A stretch of DNA of 64,000 nucleotides, taken from GCA-002050365 sp964237235. GTDB lineage: Bacteria > Acidobacteriota > Blastocatellia > Pyrinomonadales > Pyrinomonadaceae. Below the pieces are notes generated by a model. That model was given only the letters and a program-made list of their open reading frames with translations, was not told the DNA's origin and did not search any database. Location: NCBI GenBank assembly GCA_964237235.1, contig CAXSGY010000001.1, positions 124,001-188,000 of the forward strand, in the 5' to 3' direction. The position numbers and the translations under genes are program-made. Shown piece by piece: positions 10,103 through 18,220 of this stretch (position 1 is the stretch's first letter; each line of letters starts with the position of its first letter).

Positions 10103-10136
10103 ACAGCTTCGATTATTTCAGTCGAAGCTGTTTTTA
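10103..10136 (+). terminator. Intrinsic terminator of the small transcript
   Basis: Ten-bp perfect arms ACAGCTTCGA and TCGAAGCTGT surround a nine-base loop and are followed by TTTTT on the + strand. Confidence 0.85.
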
Positions 10137-10201
10137 ATTCGGCGGACAATAACTATATCGAAATTTGATTTTATAAAAGACGAGGCAGATACATTTCCGT
10201 A

Positions 10202-10236
10202 AAAAAAGGCGAGAATTAAAAATTCTCGCCTTTTTA
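10202..10236. terminator. Terminator of the S9 peptidase gene, bidirectional
   Basis: Arms GGCGAGAATT and AATTCTCGCC have A-runs on the left and T-runs on the right. They lie 26 bp after the minus-strand stop codon at 10262. The remainder of 9499-10201 holds only the small transcription unit and AT-rich sequence. Confidence 0.8.
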
Positions 10237-10261
10237 ATTGAGATTCGCCGCAGAAAAAAAA

Positions 10262-12394
10262 CTATTTCGCAATGCCGACTTCTTTCAGCGCGTAAGCGTA
10301 ATTAAAGGCTGTTTCTTTCAGCGCATCGTATCTGCCGCTCGAGCCGCCGTGTCCTGCGCCCATGTTGGTTTTCAGCAGAATCGTGTTGCTGCCGGTGTTC
10401 ATCGCGCGAATTTTCGCCGCCCATTTCGCGCCCTCCCAATACGGAACCTGTGAATCGTTAATCGAAACTTCGATCAGCATATTCGGATAGCTTTGCGCTT
10501 TGACGTTGTCATACGGCGAATATTTGAGCATATAATCGAACGCTTCCTTTTCGTTCGGGTTGCCCCATTCGATGTATTCGCTGGTCGTCAAAGGCAAAGT
10601 TGCATCAAGCATCGTGTTCATAATGTCCACGAACGGCACCTGCGCGATGACGGCTTTGAACAAATCGGGACGCATATTCGAGACCGCGCCCATCAGGAGT
10701 CCGCCCGCGCTGCCGCCTTGAATGACTAATTTGTCCGACGCGGTGTATTTGTTTTTGACGAAATAATCGGCGACATCTATAAAATCGTTGAACGTATTTA
10801 TTTTCTGATTCATTCGACCGGCTTCGCGCCATTCTTCGCCGAGTTCGCCGCCGCCGCGAATCGAAGCGAGCGCGTAGATCATTCCGCGGTTTAATAAACT
10901 GAGCCGCGCGGTCGAAAACGTCGCCGGAATTGACGCGCCGTAGGAGCCGTATGCGTAAAGCAACATCGGCGCGGAGCCGTCCATTTTCACGCCTTTTTTA
11001 TAAACAATCGCCACCGGAACTTTCACGCCGTCGCGCGCCGAAACCCAAACGCGCTTCATTTCATATTGAGTTTTATCATAGCCCGAAGGAATTTCCTGCT
11101 GTTTCAAAAGCTCGCTTTTGCCGGTTTTCAAATCGTAATCAAAAGTCGAAGCGGGTGTCACCATCGAATTGTAGCCGTAGCGAATCTTCGTCGTGTCGTA
11201 TTCGGGATTCGCGCCGAGGCTCATCGAATAAGCGTCTTCCTGCGTCGGAATTCTGGTTGATCTGTTTGATTTTTTATCAATCACGCGCAGATATTCCAAA
11301 CCGTTTTCGCGCTCGTAAACGACGGCGTTATTTTTGAAAAAATTGACGCTTTCGATTTTCACTTTCGGATTGGCGGCGATGTATTCCTTCCAATTTTTTT
11401 CCGACGGATCATTGACCGGCGCGGTCACGACGCGAAAGTTTTTCGCGCCCTTGTTCGTCGTGATATAAAATTTTCCTTCGTCAAAATCAACGTCGTATTC
11501 GTGATCTTTCTCGCGCGGCAGAACGATTTTCCATTCGCCGTTCGGCTGGTCGGCGGGCAGATAGCGCACTTCGCGCATCGTTTTGGCGAACGACGTGACG
11601 AACAGCATATTACCGTCGCGCGAACGTCCGATACCGATGTCGTAAAGCTCGTCCGGCTCGATGAAAACATTCGTCGTTTCATCCGTTCCGACCGTGTGTT
11701 TCCAGAGTTTATCCGAGCGTTTTGTCGTATTGTCTTCGGTCACGAGAAACAAAGTTTTATTGTCCTTCGCCCATTCGACCGACGTGACGCGCTCGATTTT
11801 TTCCGGCAAAACTTTGCCCGTCCGCAAATCCTTAACTTGTAGAGTATATTGACGATATCCGTTCGCGTCCGCCGCAAAAGCTAAATAATTGCCGTCGTCG
11901 GAGACATCAAACGAGCCAATGGCGTAAAATTTTAAGCCTTTGGATAATTCGTTCAAATCGAGCAGTAATTGTTCGTCGTCGCCGTTCGCTTTTTTCGAGC
12001 GAAAATACGACGGATATTGCTGACCTTCGACGGTTTTCGTGTAATACCACCAATCGCCTTTTCGATACGGCACGCTCGAATCGGTCTGCTTGATGCGCCC
12101 GAGCATTTCATCGTAAAGCTCTTTCTGAAACGCTTCGGTGGATTTCATATAAGCGTCGGTGTATGTGTTTTCGGCGACAAGATATTCTTCGACTTCGGGG
12201 CGCACCTTATTGGTTTTCGGGTCTTTCGCGCTTCGCAGCCAGCCGTAATCGTCGGTTAAATCGTAGCCGTTAATTTTCGTGGTTTTCGGTTCTTTCTTCG
12301 CAACAGGCGGTTTCATATCGGTTTGAGCGACAATTACACAATTGCCGATGACAATAACGATAAACAATCCAAGCACATAAAACAATTCTCTCAT
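10262..12394 (-). CDS. Exported S9 family (oligopeptidase B-like) serine peptidase
   Basis: A 710-residue protein with an N-terminal hydrophobic signal ending near VIVAQTD, then an N-terminal beta-propeller and a C-terminal alpha/beta-hydrolase domain. The triad is visible: Ser562 in GGSAGG, Asp647 in SINDSQVP and His682 in GAGHGG. The stretch RGGGELGEEWREAGRM followed by NTFNDFI is typical of oligopeptidase B and prolyl oligopeptidase relatives. It should cleave short peptides; the signal suggests a periplasmic site, unlike classical cytoplasmic oligopeptidase B. The gene is monocistronic with its own terminator. Confidence 0.92.
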   Translation of the reverse strand: MRELFYVLGLFIVIVIGNCVIVAQTDMKPPVAKKEPKTTKINGYDLTDDYGWLRSAKDPKTNKVRPEVEEYLVAENTYTDAYMKSTEAFQKELYDEMLGRIKQTDSSVPYRKGDWWYYTKTVEGQQYPSYFRSKKANGDDEQLLLDLNELSKGLKFYAIGSFDVSDDGNYLAFAADANGYRQYTLQVKDLRTGKVLPEKIERVTSVEWAKDNKTLFLVTEDNTTKRSDKLWKHTVGTDETTNVFIEPDELYDIGIGRSRDGNMLFVTSFAKTMREVRYLPADQPNGEWKIVLPREKDHEYDVDFDEGKFYITTNKGAKNFRVVTAPVNDPSEKNWKEYIAANPKVKIESVNFFKNNAVVYERENGLEYLRVIDKKSNRSTRIPTQEDAYSMSLGANPEYDTTKIRYGYNSMVTPASTFDYDLKTGKSELLKQQEIPSGYDKTQYEMKRVWVSARDGVKVPVAIVYKKGVKMDGSAPMLLYAYGSYGASIPATFSTARLSLLNRGMIYALASIRGGGELGEEWREAGRMNQKINTFNDFIDVADYFVKNKYTASDKLVIQGGSAGGLLMGAVSNMRPDLFKAVIAQVPFVDIMNTMLDATLPLTTSEYIEWGNPNEKEAFDYMLKYSPYDNVKAQSYPNMLIEVSINDSQVPYWEGAKWAAKIRAMNTGSNTILLKTNMGAGHGGSSGRYDALKETAFNYAYALKEVGIAK

Positions 12395-12513
12395 TTTAGA
12401 TAAACTCCTATTCGGCTTTTTCGGGGGTTGAACTTAAATTTCTTACGCGCGAAATCTACACTTTGTTTCGCATTTATCGGCAAAAGATGCCATTAAAACG
12501 ACAAAAACCGATT

Positions 12514-12708
12514 TCAACGCCCGCAACATTTACAGATTTTTCCTGCCGCGCTGAAATCAACCGCCGCAAACTTCGCTTCATTCGCCGCCCGAATCGGCTC
12601 GCGCTCCATCGAATCGAAATATTCGTTAATCATCTCGACCATTTTCAATTTTTCCAGATTCGGCAAATTCAAAAAGCCGTGAAACACGACCGTGATATTT
12701 TCTTCCAC
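12514..12708 (-). CDS. Small conserved-looking protein with C-terminal CKCC
   Basis: A 64-residue frame from GTG 12708 with AGGAAA about eight bases upstream. Codon use matches neighbouring genes, and the predicted chain (VVFHGFLNLPNLEKLKMVEM then EYFDSMEREPIR) looks amphipathic and foldable. It ends in KICKCCGR, a possible metal or redox site. I do not recognise the family. It lies between the S9 peptidase gene and the divergently oriented sigma-factor operon. The opposite-strand frame has poorer codon use. Confidence 0.5.
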   Translation of the reverse strand: MEENITVVFHGFLNLPNLEKLKMVEMINEYFDSMEREPIRAANEAKFAAVDFSAAGKICKCCGR

Positions 12709-12905
12709 AATTATATTTCCTGTTTTGTTTTGATTTGAATCAAATTATCCGATTCATTTCGATTTCAGGCAAGCAAAAGCGGCGAGAAATCTATGTTTCC
12801 TTTTGCGGCGTAATTTTTTTCAAAATTTCGGTTAACATTTTTGGCTTCGATTCGTCTATATTAGCGGCAGTCGAAAATTTCAATTGTTTTAATTTTTTTG
12901 TGAAA

Positions 12906-13484
12906 ATGCCCGAAAGCGAAATGACCGGCAATTTATTTTTATTTTCAAACGGCGCGGCGAATGCTTCCGCCGCTGAAAATAAAACGGCGGAAGCGCGATT
13001 GATCGAGCGCGTCCGCGCGGGCGACGAAGAAGCGTTCAGCGAACTGTATAAACGCTTCGCGCCGTTGGTTCACGGCATCGTTCTGGCTCGCGTGCCGCGC
13101 GACGAATGTCAGGACATCGTGCAGGAAGTTTTTTTGAGCGCGTATAAAAATCTGCACGCGCTTCGCAACGAAAACGCGCTCGGCGCGTGGCTGGCAATGA
13201 TTGCCCGTAATCGCGCGGCGGAATTTTACCGGCAGCGCAAACCGACCGAAGAATTAACCGAAGATTATCGCGGCAAAACATCTGCGAACGCGGAAGCGAA
13301 GGAAATTTTAGATGTGATTTGCGCCTTGCCCGACGCTTATCGTGAGACTTTGATTTTGCGGCTCGTCGAAGGAATGAGCGGACAGGAAATCGCCGAACAG
13401 ACCGGACTAAAAGCCGAATCGGTCAGAGTTAATCTGCATCGCGGAATGAAACTTTTACGCCAAAAACTCGGCATCGCGGAGTAA
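12906..13484 (+). CDS. ECF-type RNA polymerase sigma factor
   Basis: About 192 residues from ATG 12906; a GTG at 12900 and an ATG at 12921 are alternatives, and none has a strong RBS. Region 2 is clear (FSELYKRFAPLVHGIV, DIVQEVFLSAY, LGAWLAMIARNRAAEFYR), and region 4 ends the protein (LPDAYRETLILRLVEGMSGQ then a helix-turn-helix with RVNLHRGMKLLRQKL). It is followed after three bases by the anti-sigma-like gene and two exported proteins, which form its probable operon and regulon. Confidence 0.92.
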   Translation: MPESEMTGNLFLFSNGAANASAAENKTAEARLIERVRAGDEEAFSELYKRFAPLVHGIVLARVPRDECQDIVQEVFLSAYKNLHALRNENALGAWLAMIARNRAAEFYRQRKPTEELTEDYRGKTSANAEAKEILDVICALPDAYRETLILRLVEGMSGQEIAEQTGLKAESVRVNLHRGMKLLRQKLGIAE

Positions 13485-13487
13485 AAA

Positions 13488-14114
13488 ATGAAAGAAGATT
13501 ATTTGTGGAACAAAACAGGAAATGATGCGGAAATCGAGCGGCTTGAAAATGCCCTGAAATCGTTTCGCTATCAGGAAGACGCGCCGCCCGCACTGCCCTC
13601 GAAAATCGTTCCGTTTAAGGTGAAAAATCGCAGCGGATTTTTCAATCTGATTTTGTCGTTCGGCGCGTTGGCGGCGGTTGCAATCATTTGCTTCGGCGTT
13701 TGGCTTTATTTTTCAAAGAAAACAGTCGAAACCGCTAAAGATTTGCCGCAGATTACTGAGCCGGCGATAAATCAAATTTCGCCTTTGACCATCGAAACTA
13801 AAATGCCAACCAATCCGCAGGCGAAACAGACGGAAAAAATCGAAACGCCGAAACAACCAATCACGCGGCAATTTGACGCGGTTAAAAAAATTGTTCCGCA
13901 AGTCGCTAATCGAAACAATTCGGCGGCGCGAAATTTTGAAGCAAGAGTGCGAAATGAACCAAACGCGCGCAAAATCGAAACGCCGAAACCGGCAGTTAAA
14001 TTAACCAAAGAAGAAACTTACGCTTACAATCAGCTTTTGCTCGCGCTTTCGATTACCGGCTCGCAATTAAAATTAGTCAAAGACAAAATTGACGCGGCTG
14101 AAAACAGCCGCTGA
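13488..14114 (+). CDS. Probable membrane anti-sigma factor
   Basis: A 208-residue protein starting three bases after the sigma-factor stop. A charged N-terminal segment (KEDYLWNKTGNDAEIERLEN) precedes one transmembrane helix (about residues 46-66, LILSFGALAAVAIICFGVWL). A Lys/Pro/Thr-rich periplasmic part follows and ends in a helical TKEETYAYNQLLLALSIT region. There is no zinc-binding HxxxCxxC motif. Position and topology suggest that it sequesters the sigma factor; this is inference. Confidence 0.7.
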   Translation: MKEDYLWNKTGNDAEIERLENALKSFRYQEDAPPALPSKIVPFKVKNRSGFFNLILSFGALAAVAIICFGVWLYFSKKTVETAKDLPQITEPAINQISPLTIETKMPTNPQAKQTEKIETPKQPITRQFDAVKKIVPQVANRNNSAARNFEARVRNEPNARKIETPKPAVKLTKEETYAYNQLLLALSITGSQLKLVKDKIDAAENSR

Positions 14115-14132
14115 ATTTATCAGGAGAACATT

Positions 14133-14708
14133 ATGAAATCATTAAAAATCAACTTGTTGAAATTTATTTTAATTCTGCTCGGTTTGCTGTCGGCAATTTC
14201 GGCGAACGCGCAGGACGCGCGATTGCGGTTCGAGCAGTTGAACGGCTTGGAAACGAAGGCGCAGGATGTCGTCGAAATCAACATTGACGGCAAGCTGCTC
14301 GAAACGGCGAAGCGCGTGATGGCAAAGGTCAACGATCCCGATTCGCAAAAAGTCGCGCAGGCGATCAGCGGTCTGAAAGGCATCTATGTTCGCGTCTATA
14401 ATTTCGCTAACGAAAACGAATACAACGTCGCCGATGTTGAACAGATTCGCTCGCAGTTAAATTCGCCCGCGTGGGAACGTCTGGCGAACGTCCGCAGCAA
14501 AAAGAATAATCAGAAAGTTGACGTTTATACGATGTTCAACGGCGATCAGATGAGCGGCGTGGCGGTCGTCGTCTCCGACACGAAAAGCATCGCGCTCATT
14601 AACGTTATCGGTCCGATTGACCTCGATTTGCTCGCCGAAATGAGCGGCAAAATGAATATTCCGAAAATCGACATCGAACGCGACAATCAAAACAAACCGA
14701 AAAACTAA
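14133..14708 (+). CDS. Exported DUF4252 protein
   Basis: A 191-residue protein with a signal peptide (residues 1-26, ending SAISANAQ). The mature part has the DUF4252 pattern: a short helix-rich start (VVEINIDGKLLETAKRVM), then IYVRVYNF, then WERLANVRSKK and a closing strand IALINVIGPIDLDLL. AGGAG precedes the ATG. It is third in the sigma-factor operon. The function of the family is unknown; its place here suggests an envelope-stress output. Confidence 0.8.
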   Translation: MKSLKINLLKFILILLGLLSAISANAQDARLRFEQLNGLETKAQDVVEINIDGKLLETAKRVMAKVNDPDSQKVAQAISGLKGIYVRVYNFANENEYNVADVEQIRSQLNSPAWERLANVRSKKNNQKVDVYTMFNGDQMSGVAVVVSDTKSIALINVIGPIDLDLLAEMSGKMNIPKIDIERDNQNKPKN

Positions 14709-14722
14709 AAGGAGAAACGCGA

Positions 14723-15316
14723 ATGAAACGCAAAAATAAAATTCTAGTTTGTGCTGCTCTCCTGATTTTAACTTTCTGGTTCGACGCGCCGAAAACTTTG
14801 GCAGGCGGCGGCGAATATAAATCGGTCGTCAAGCATCTGAAAACGAAATATCAGGCGAAGAAAGTTAAAATTCCGCTCGTGTGGTTGGCACGTTTCGCCG
14901 TCAGCGTCACGCGTCCGGCGGGCGTGAAAAGTTTCAGCATCACTTTGTTTGAAGATTTGAAATTTTCGCGCGAAACGCTCGATAAAGAAATGCAGACGGC
15001 GATGCGCGATTCGTTCGATGCAAATTGGTCGCCGGTTTTCCGCGTCCGCTCGCGCGACGGGCAACAGGCGTATATGTATATGCGCGACGCGGGCAAAACC
15101 TCGATCAAAATCGCGCTCGTGTCGATTGACAAAGATCAGGCTGCCGTCATCCGCGCTACTTTCAGCCCCGAACGCCTCGCCGATTTTATCAACAACCCGA
15201 AAATTTTCGGCGTTTCTCTCGAAGATAAAAATTCGCAGACGAAATCCGAATCTTCCGAAACAAAAGAGAATCCGCCAATTCAAAAACAGGCGGACGAAGC
15301 GAAAAAAGAAAATTGA
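14723..15316 (+). CDS. Exported hypothetical protein, sigma-operon member
   Basis: A 197-residue protein with a signal peptide (core VCAALLILTFWF). AAAAGGAGAAACGC precedes the start. The mature part resembles the preceding DUF4252 protein in general layout (a domain of about 130 residues ending in a strand with PERLADFINNPKIFG) and has a charged low-complexity tail. I do not recognise a named family. It ends the operon. Confidence 0.7.
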   Translation: MKRKNKILVCAALLILTFWFDAPKTLAGGGEYKSVVKHLKTKYQAKKVKIPLVWLARFAVSVTRPAGVKSFSITLFEDLKFSRETLDKEMQTAMRDSFDANWSPVFRVRSRDGQQAYMYMRDAGKTSIKIALVSIDKDQAAVIRATFSPERLADFINNPKIFGVSLEDKNSQTKSESSETKENPPIQKQADEAKKEN

Positions 15317-15339
15317 GACTGTAAAATTACAAGCTGAAA

Positions 15340-15378
15340 GCGGGACGAAGATAAATTTTCTTCTGCCCCGCCTTTTTT
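15340..15378 (+). terminator. Terminator of the sigma-factor operon
   Basis: The imperfect arms GCGGGACGAAGA and TCTTCTGCCCCGC are followed by TTTTTTGTTTT, just after the last gene of the operon. Confidence 0.65.
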
Positions 15379-15381
15379 GTT

Positions 15382-15684
15382 TTAATCCGTTTGACGTTTA
15401 CGCCGCTTTAAGTCGCGCAACGGCAAAAGTTTCTGGCGACATTTTTGGACTGCCAAAATATAGACCGTTTTTTTATCATCATCTATTTCGTAAACAATAC
15501 GAATATTTCGCTTGACGATTAACTGCCGAAGTCCTTGTAAACCGGAAAATCGGCTTTCCAGAGGCGCGCCCATCGCCGGGAACTGCGACAAAAAATCAAC
15601 CTGACGAATAATTTCAAAAGCGATTTCCTGCGGCAGAATTTCCAATTCATTGAACGCAAAGTTTGTCCATTGAATAAAACTCAT
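15382..15684 (-). CDS. RelE/ParE-family toxin
   Basis: A 100-residue toxin with the ParE/RelE fold: FAFNELEILPQEIAFEIIRQ helices, then GLRQLIVKRNIRIVYEID, the usual beta-strand core. Its start overlaps the antitoxin stop by four bases (ATGA), which indicates translational coupling. It could act as a gyrase-type or ribosome-type toxin; sequence alone does not decide. Confidence 0.88.
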   Translation of the reverse strand: MSFIQWTNFAFNELEILPQEIAFEIIRQVDFLSQFPAMGAPLESRFSGLQGLRQLIVKRNIRIVYEIDDDKKTVYILAVQKCRQKLLPLRDLKRRKRQTD

Positions 15685-15962
15685 TTTCGATTCGGAAAGT
15701 TCAAACGCGCCTTTACGTCGTCCTGACTCAAAACTTTTCGTTCGGAAACGTCGCGTTTTGACATTTCGATTATTTCCAAAAGCTCGAGTTCATCGAGACG
15801 TTTCAAATCCGCCTCGATTTCTGCATATCGTTCCGTCGTCATTAAAACCGCTGAAGCGCGCCCGCGGTGAGTAACGACAACCGGCTCGTCAAATTCGGAT
15901 AAACTGCCGATTATTTGTCCCGCCTGCCGCTGCAAATCCGTAACCGGAATTATGTTTTTCAT
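15681..15962 (-). CDS. Phd/YefM-family antitoxin
   Basis: 93 residues from ATG 15962 (KNIIPVTDLQRQAGQIIGSL, then EPVVVTHRGRASAVLM), a typical Phd/YefM DNA-binding start. The C-terminal part should wrap the ParE-like toxin. A start further upstream would run through the -10 box of the promoter, so 15962 is preferred. The pair is expected to repress its own promoter. Confidence 0.88.
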   Translation of the reverse strand: MKNIIPVTDLQRQAGQIIGSLSEFDEPVVVTHRGRASAVLMTTERYAEIEADLKRLDELELLEIIEMSKRDVSERKVLSQDDVKARLNFPNRK

Positions 15963-15972
15963 AGTTAGATAC

Positions 15973-16001
15973 ATTATAAAGTATGCTTTTAACTTTGTAA
16001 A
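15973..16001 (-). promoter_or_regulatory. Sigma-70 promoter of the toxin-antitoxin operon
   Basis: On the minus strand TTTACA (15996-16001) and a perfect TATAAT (15973-15978) are separated by 17 bp. The predicted start site near 15966 leaves only about four bases before the antitoxin ATG, so the transcript would be nearly leaderless. Confidence 0.75.
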
Positions 16002-16004
16002 TAA

Positions 16005-16036
16005 AAAAGGCAATCGGAATTAACCTTTTGCCTTTT
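16005..16036 (-). terminator. Terminator of citrate synthase gene
   Basis: Arms AAAAGGCAA and TTGCCTTTT lie 25 bp after the minus-strand stop at 16061, with a T-run on the minus strand. They abut the toxin-antitoxin promoter. Confidence 0.6.
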
Positions 16037-16060
16037 GTCTTTTTATTTTGCCTCAACGCT

Positions 16061-17200
16061 TTAGCGTTCACCAATCGGCGTATATTTTTGGTCGCGTTTG
16101 CCAATGTATTCGGCGCGCGGTCGAATCAGTTTGTTGTTGGAATATTGTTCTAAAATATGTCCCGTCCAGCCGCTGATGCGCGAGACGGCGAAGATCGGCG
16201 TGTATTGGTCAAGCGGAATGCCCATCAAGTAATAAGCCGACGCGGAATAAAAATCGACGTTCGGATACATTCCCTTTTTCTCCAACATCGCTTTTTCGAT
16301 TTTCTGGGACATATTAAACCACGTCATATCGCCTTTTTTCTCGCCCATCTGTTTTGAGAATTTGCGAAGCCACGTCGCGCGCGGATCTTCGGTTTTGTAA
16401 ACGGCGTGTCCGATGCCCATAATTTTGCGTTTTTCGGTCAGGGCTTTGTCGAGCCATTCGTCAATTTTGTCTTCCGAACCGATTTCCTTGAGCATTTTCA
16501 TCACGTTCGTATTCGCGCCGCCGTGCAGCGGTCCGGCTAATGCGGCAACGCCGCCCGTCACCGCGCCATACATATCTTCGAGCGTTCCGGCGATGACGCG
16601 CGTCGTAAACGTCGAAGCGTTCAATTCGTGGTCGGCGTGCAGAATCAAGGCGATGTCGAAAATCTTTGCTTCGTCCGTCTCGGGTTTCTTGCCCGTAAAC
16701 ATATAAAGAAAGTTTTCGGCAAGGCTCAATGTTTTGTCCGGCTCGACAACATTCTCGCCGTTGCGAACTCGTTCCCACGCGGCGACGAGCGTTCCGATCT
16801 GCGCGGTTAATTTAACGGCGGTTTTGACGGCTGATTCGCGGTCGGTTGCGTGTCCCGCATGGTCGTAAAAACCGAGCGCGGAAACGCTTGTGCGAAGAAC
16901 GTCCATCGGGTTTGCGTCCTTCGGAAAAGTTTTCATCATTTCGACGATTTCCGACGGAATTTCGGTGTTTGCCTGAAATTGCGCTTTCAAATCTTCAAGC
17001 TCGCTTTTGTTCGGCAAACGTCCGTTCCAGAGCAGAAAAACGACTTCTTCAAACGTCGAGTTTTCGGCTAAATCGTGAATGTCATAGCCTTGATAAATTA
17101 AAATTCCCTGTTCGCCGTTGACATCGCCAATCGCGCTCTGGGCGGCGACAACTCCGCGCAGTCCGGCGGTCGCGGCGGTTGATTCGGTTGCTGTACTCAT
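16061..17200 (-). CDS. gltA: Citrate synthase (type II, short form)
   Basis: 379 residues from ATG 17200, preceded by GAGGACAGG. It condenses oxaloacetate and acetyl-CoA to citrate at TCA-cycle entry; a 2-methylcitrate synthase role cannot be excluded. The catalytic residues are visible: His in LHADHELNAST, His in GIGHAVYKTEDPRA and Asp in VDFYSASAYYLMGIP. The length fits the Gram-positive/archaeal-type citrate synthases. The longer frame to 17263 has no RBS and is not needed. Confidence 0.93.
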   Translation of the reverse strand: MSTATESTAATAGLRGVVAAQSAIGDVNGEQGILIYQGYDIHDLAENSTFEEVVFLLWNGRLPNKSELEDLKAQFQANTEIPSEIVEMMKTFPKDANPMDVLRTSVSALGFYDHAGHATDRESAVKTAVKLTAQIGTLVAAWERVRNGENVVEPDKTLSLAENFLYMFTGKKPETDEAKIFDIALILHADHELNASTFTTRVIAGTLEDMYGAVTGGVAALAGPLHGGANTNVMKMLKEIGSEDKIDEWLDKALTEKRKIMGIGHAVYKTEDPRATWLRKFSKQMGEKKGDMTWFNMSQKIEKAMLEKKGMYPNVDFYSASAYYLMGIPLDQYTPIFAVSRISGWTGHILEQYSNNKLIRPRAEYIGKRDQKYTPIGER

Positions 17201-17547
17201 TCGTGTCCTGTCCTCGTATTTATTGGATTTTGTGTGATTTAAATTTAACAAATGGTCGGACAACTGACAAGTTATAAGTTTTTGAACTAATTATCGGCTT
17301 TGAAAAGAAAAATGAAATTCATTGCCGATTCGGGTAATTTATTTGTGTGATGAAACTTACTTTACTGAAGAGTTAAGCCGTTGACTCTCTTCAAAAATCC
17401 AAAGAAGATGCACCTAAGTTATCTGAGCGCGTCTGCATGTTGTAGAGTACTTGATTTGCCTAATAGTGTTTTAACAAAAATTTAAACTCCAGCTAATCCG
17501 TGTAAGTTTATTGTTTTGAAAGAAAATCTTTGCTCCTCCTTCGATTC
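17201..17547. other. Gap containing the out-of-frame C-terminus of the lipoprotein gene
   Basis: From 17547 down to 17471 the minus strand encodes, in a shifted frame, VGIEGGAKIFF and NNKLTRISW, the likely lost C-terminus of the neighbouring lipoprotein. The rest (17201-17470) includes the citrate synthase upstream region; no other gene was seen. Confidence 0.6.
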
Positions 17548-18132
17548 CTACCCGACTGTAATAGAAAATCGTTTACCCTTATCTGCTTCCTTAAGATTGG
17601 GTTGATCAAACGCCGCCTCGACATCTTTGACATCTGCTCCAATTTTAAGCACTGAGTTGTCCATCCATTTCGACGAACTTACATCAATTGCAATAACACT
17701 GTAATTTCGTCCCTTACTATCGCCCTCAAGCACCAGCACTAACCCGGGATAACGCAAAGTTTTTTGAAATTCGCTGCCGCACCCGTCAACAACGCCTTTT
17801 ATACTCTGCGACGGCTTGCCGAGTTTTTGCAACACTTTTGCTTCCGATGTATAAACCCGGACTCCTTTTATTCCAAAATCAATATACGTCGGCGCGCCAT
17901 CATTTTGTTTTGAGTCATTTTCACGGGGGGAATTTACCGCGACGTTTCCGGCATAAATTTCAGTTTCGACTTTCGGCGGAACGGCTTCAGGTGTCAGAGT
18001 TGCCGTCGTCGCCAAAGACGACGGCGAATTTACCTGTGTTTGCGCGATCTGACAGCCGAACTGGAAGACTAAAATCAGCCAAGCCGAACAAAAAACCATT
18101 ATCGTAACAAATTTCGCTTTTAGTTTCTTCAT
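17548..18132 (-). CDS. Lipoprotein, C-terminus lost by frameshift
   Basis: A 194-residue protein. A lipoprotein signal with the lipobox-like LILVFQFGC (Cys near residue 27) is followed by a Pro/Thr-rich linker and a domain with KVLQKLGKPSQSIKG, reminiscent of tracer domains of the BamE type. The frame ends abruptly as KRFSITVG. One extra T in the TTTT run near 17566 would restore KRF(F)YYSRVGIEGGAK and continue to a stop at 17471, adding about 27 residues. The first 101 bp are 91% identical to the next lipoprotein gene, while the mature parts differ. Confidence 0.7.
   Translation of the reverse strand: MKKLKAKFVTIMVFCSAWLILVFQFGCQIAQTQVNSPSSLATTATLTPEAVPPKVETEIYAGNVAVNSPRENDSKQNDGAPTYIDFGIKGVRVYTSEAKVLQKLGKPSQSIKGVVDGCGSEFQKTLRYPGLVLVLEGDSKGRNYSVIAIDVSSSKWMDNSVLKIGADVKDVEAAFDQPNLKEADKGKRFSITVG
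18032..18132 (-). repeat. Signal-peptide cassette, copy 1 (copy 2 at 18741-18841)
   Basis: Ungapped alignment of 101 bp (offset 709) shows nine mismatches. Identity stops right after the lipobox/linker start (GCQ.AQTQVNSP), where the two proteins become unrelated in sequence. Confidence 0.85.
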
Positions 18133-18177
18133 ATCTTTATCTGCTTTGTGAAAATGATTGAGATTGTTGTTTTATCA

Positions 18178-18207
18178 AAAACGCGCCCAAGATATTGAGC
18201 GCGTTTT
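18178..18207 (-). terminator. Terminator between the two lipoprotein genes
   Basis: Arms AAAACGCGC (18178-18186) and GCGCGTTTT (18199-18207) give a minus-strand hairpin followed by TTTTTG, 13 bp after the stop of the upstream lipoprotein gene. The two genes are thus separate units. Confidence 0.7.
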
Positions 18208-18220
18208 CGTATTGTAAAAT

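Larger units (their letters stand above)
9979..10136 (+). ncRNA. Candidate ~160-nt small transcript with 5' hairpin and terminator
   Basis: Downstream of the sigma-54-like promoter lies a 5-bp stem closed by a GAAA tetraloop (9985-9998), an A-rich single-stranded stretch, a GAGGAG site, an eight-codon reading frame and a strong intrinsic terminator. The unit is isolated: the flanking genes are on the other strand. It may be a small RNA, a leader-peptide RNA, or the remains of a larger gene. The 5' boundary is inferred from the promoter. Confidence 0.45.
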
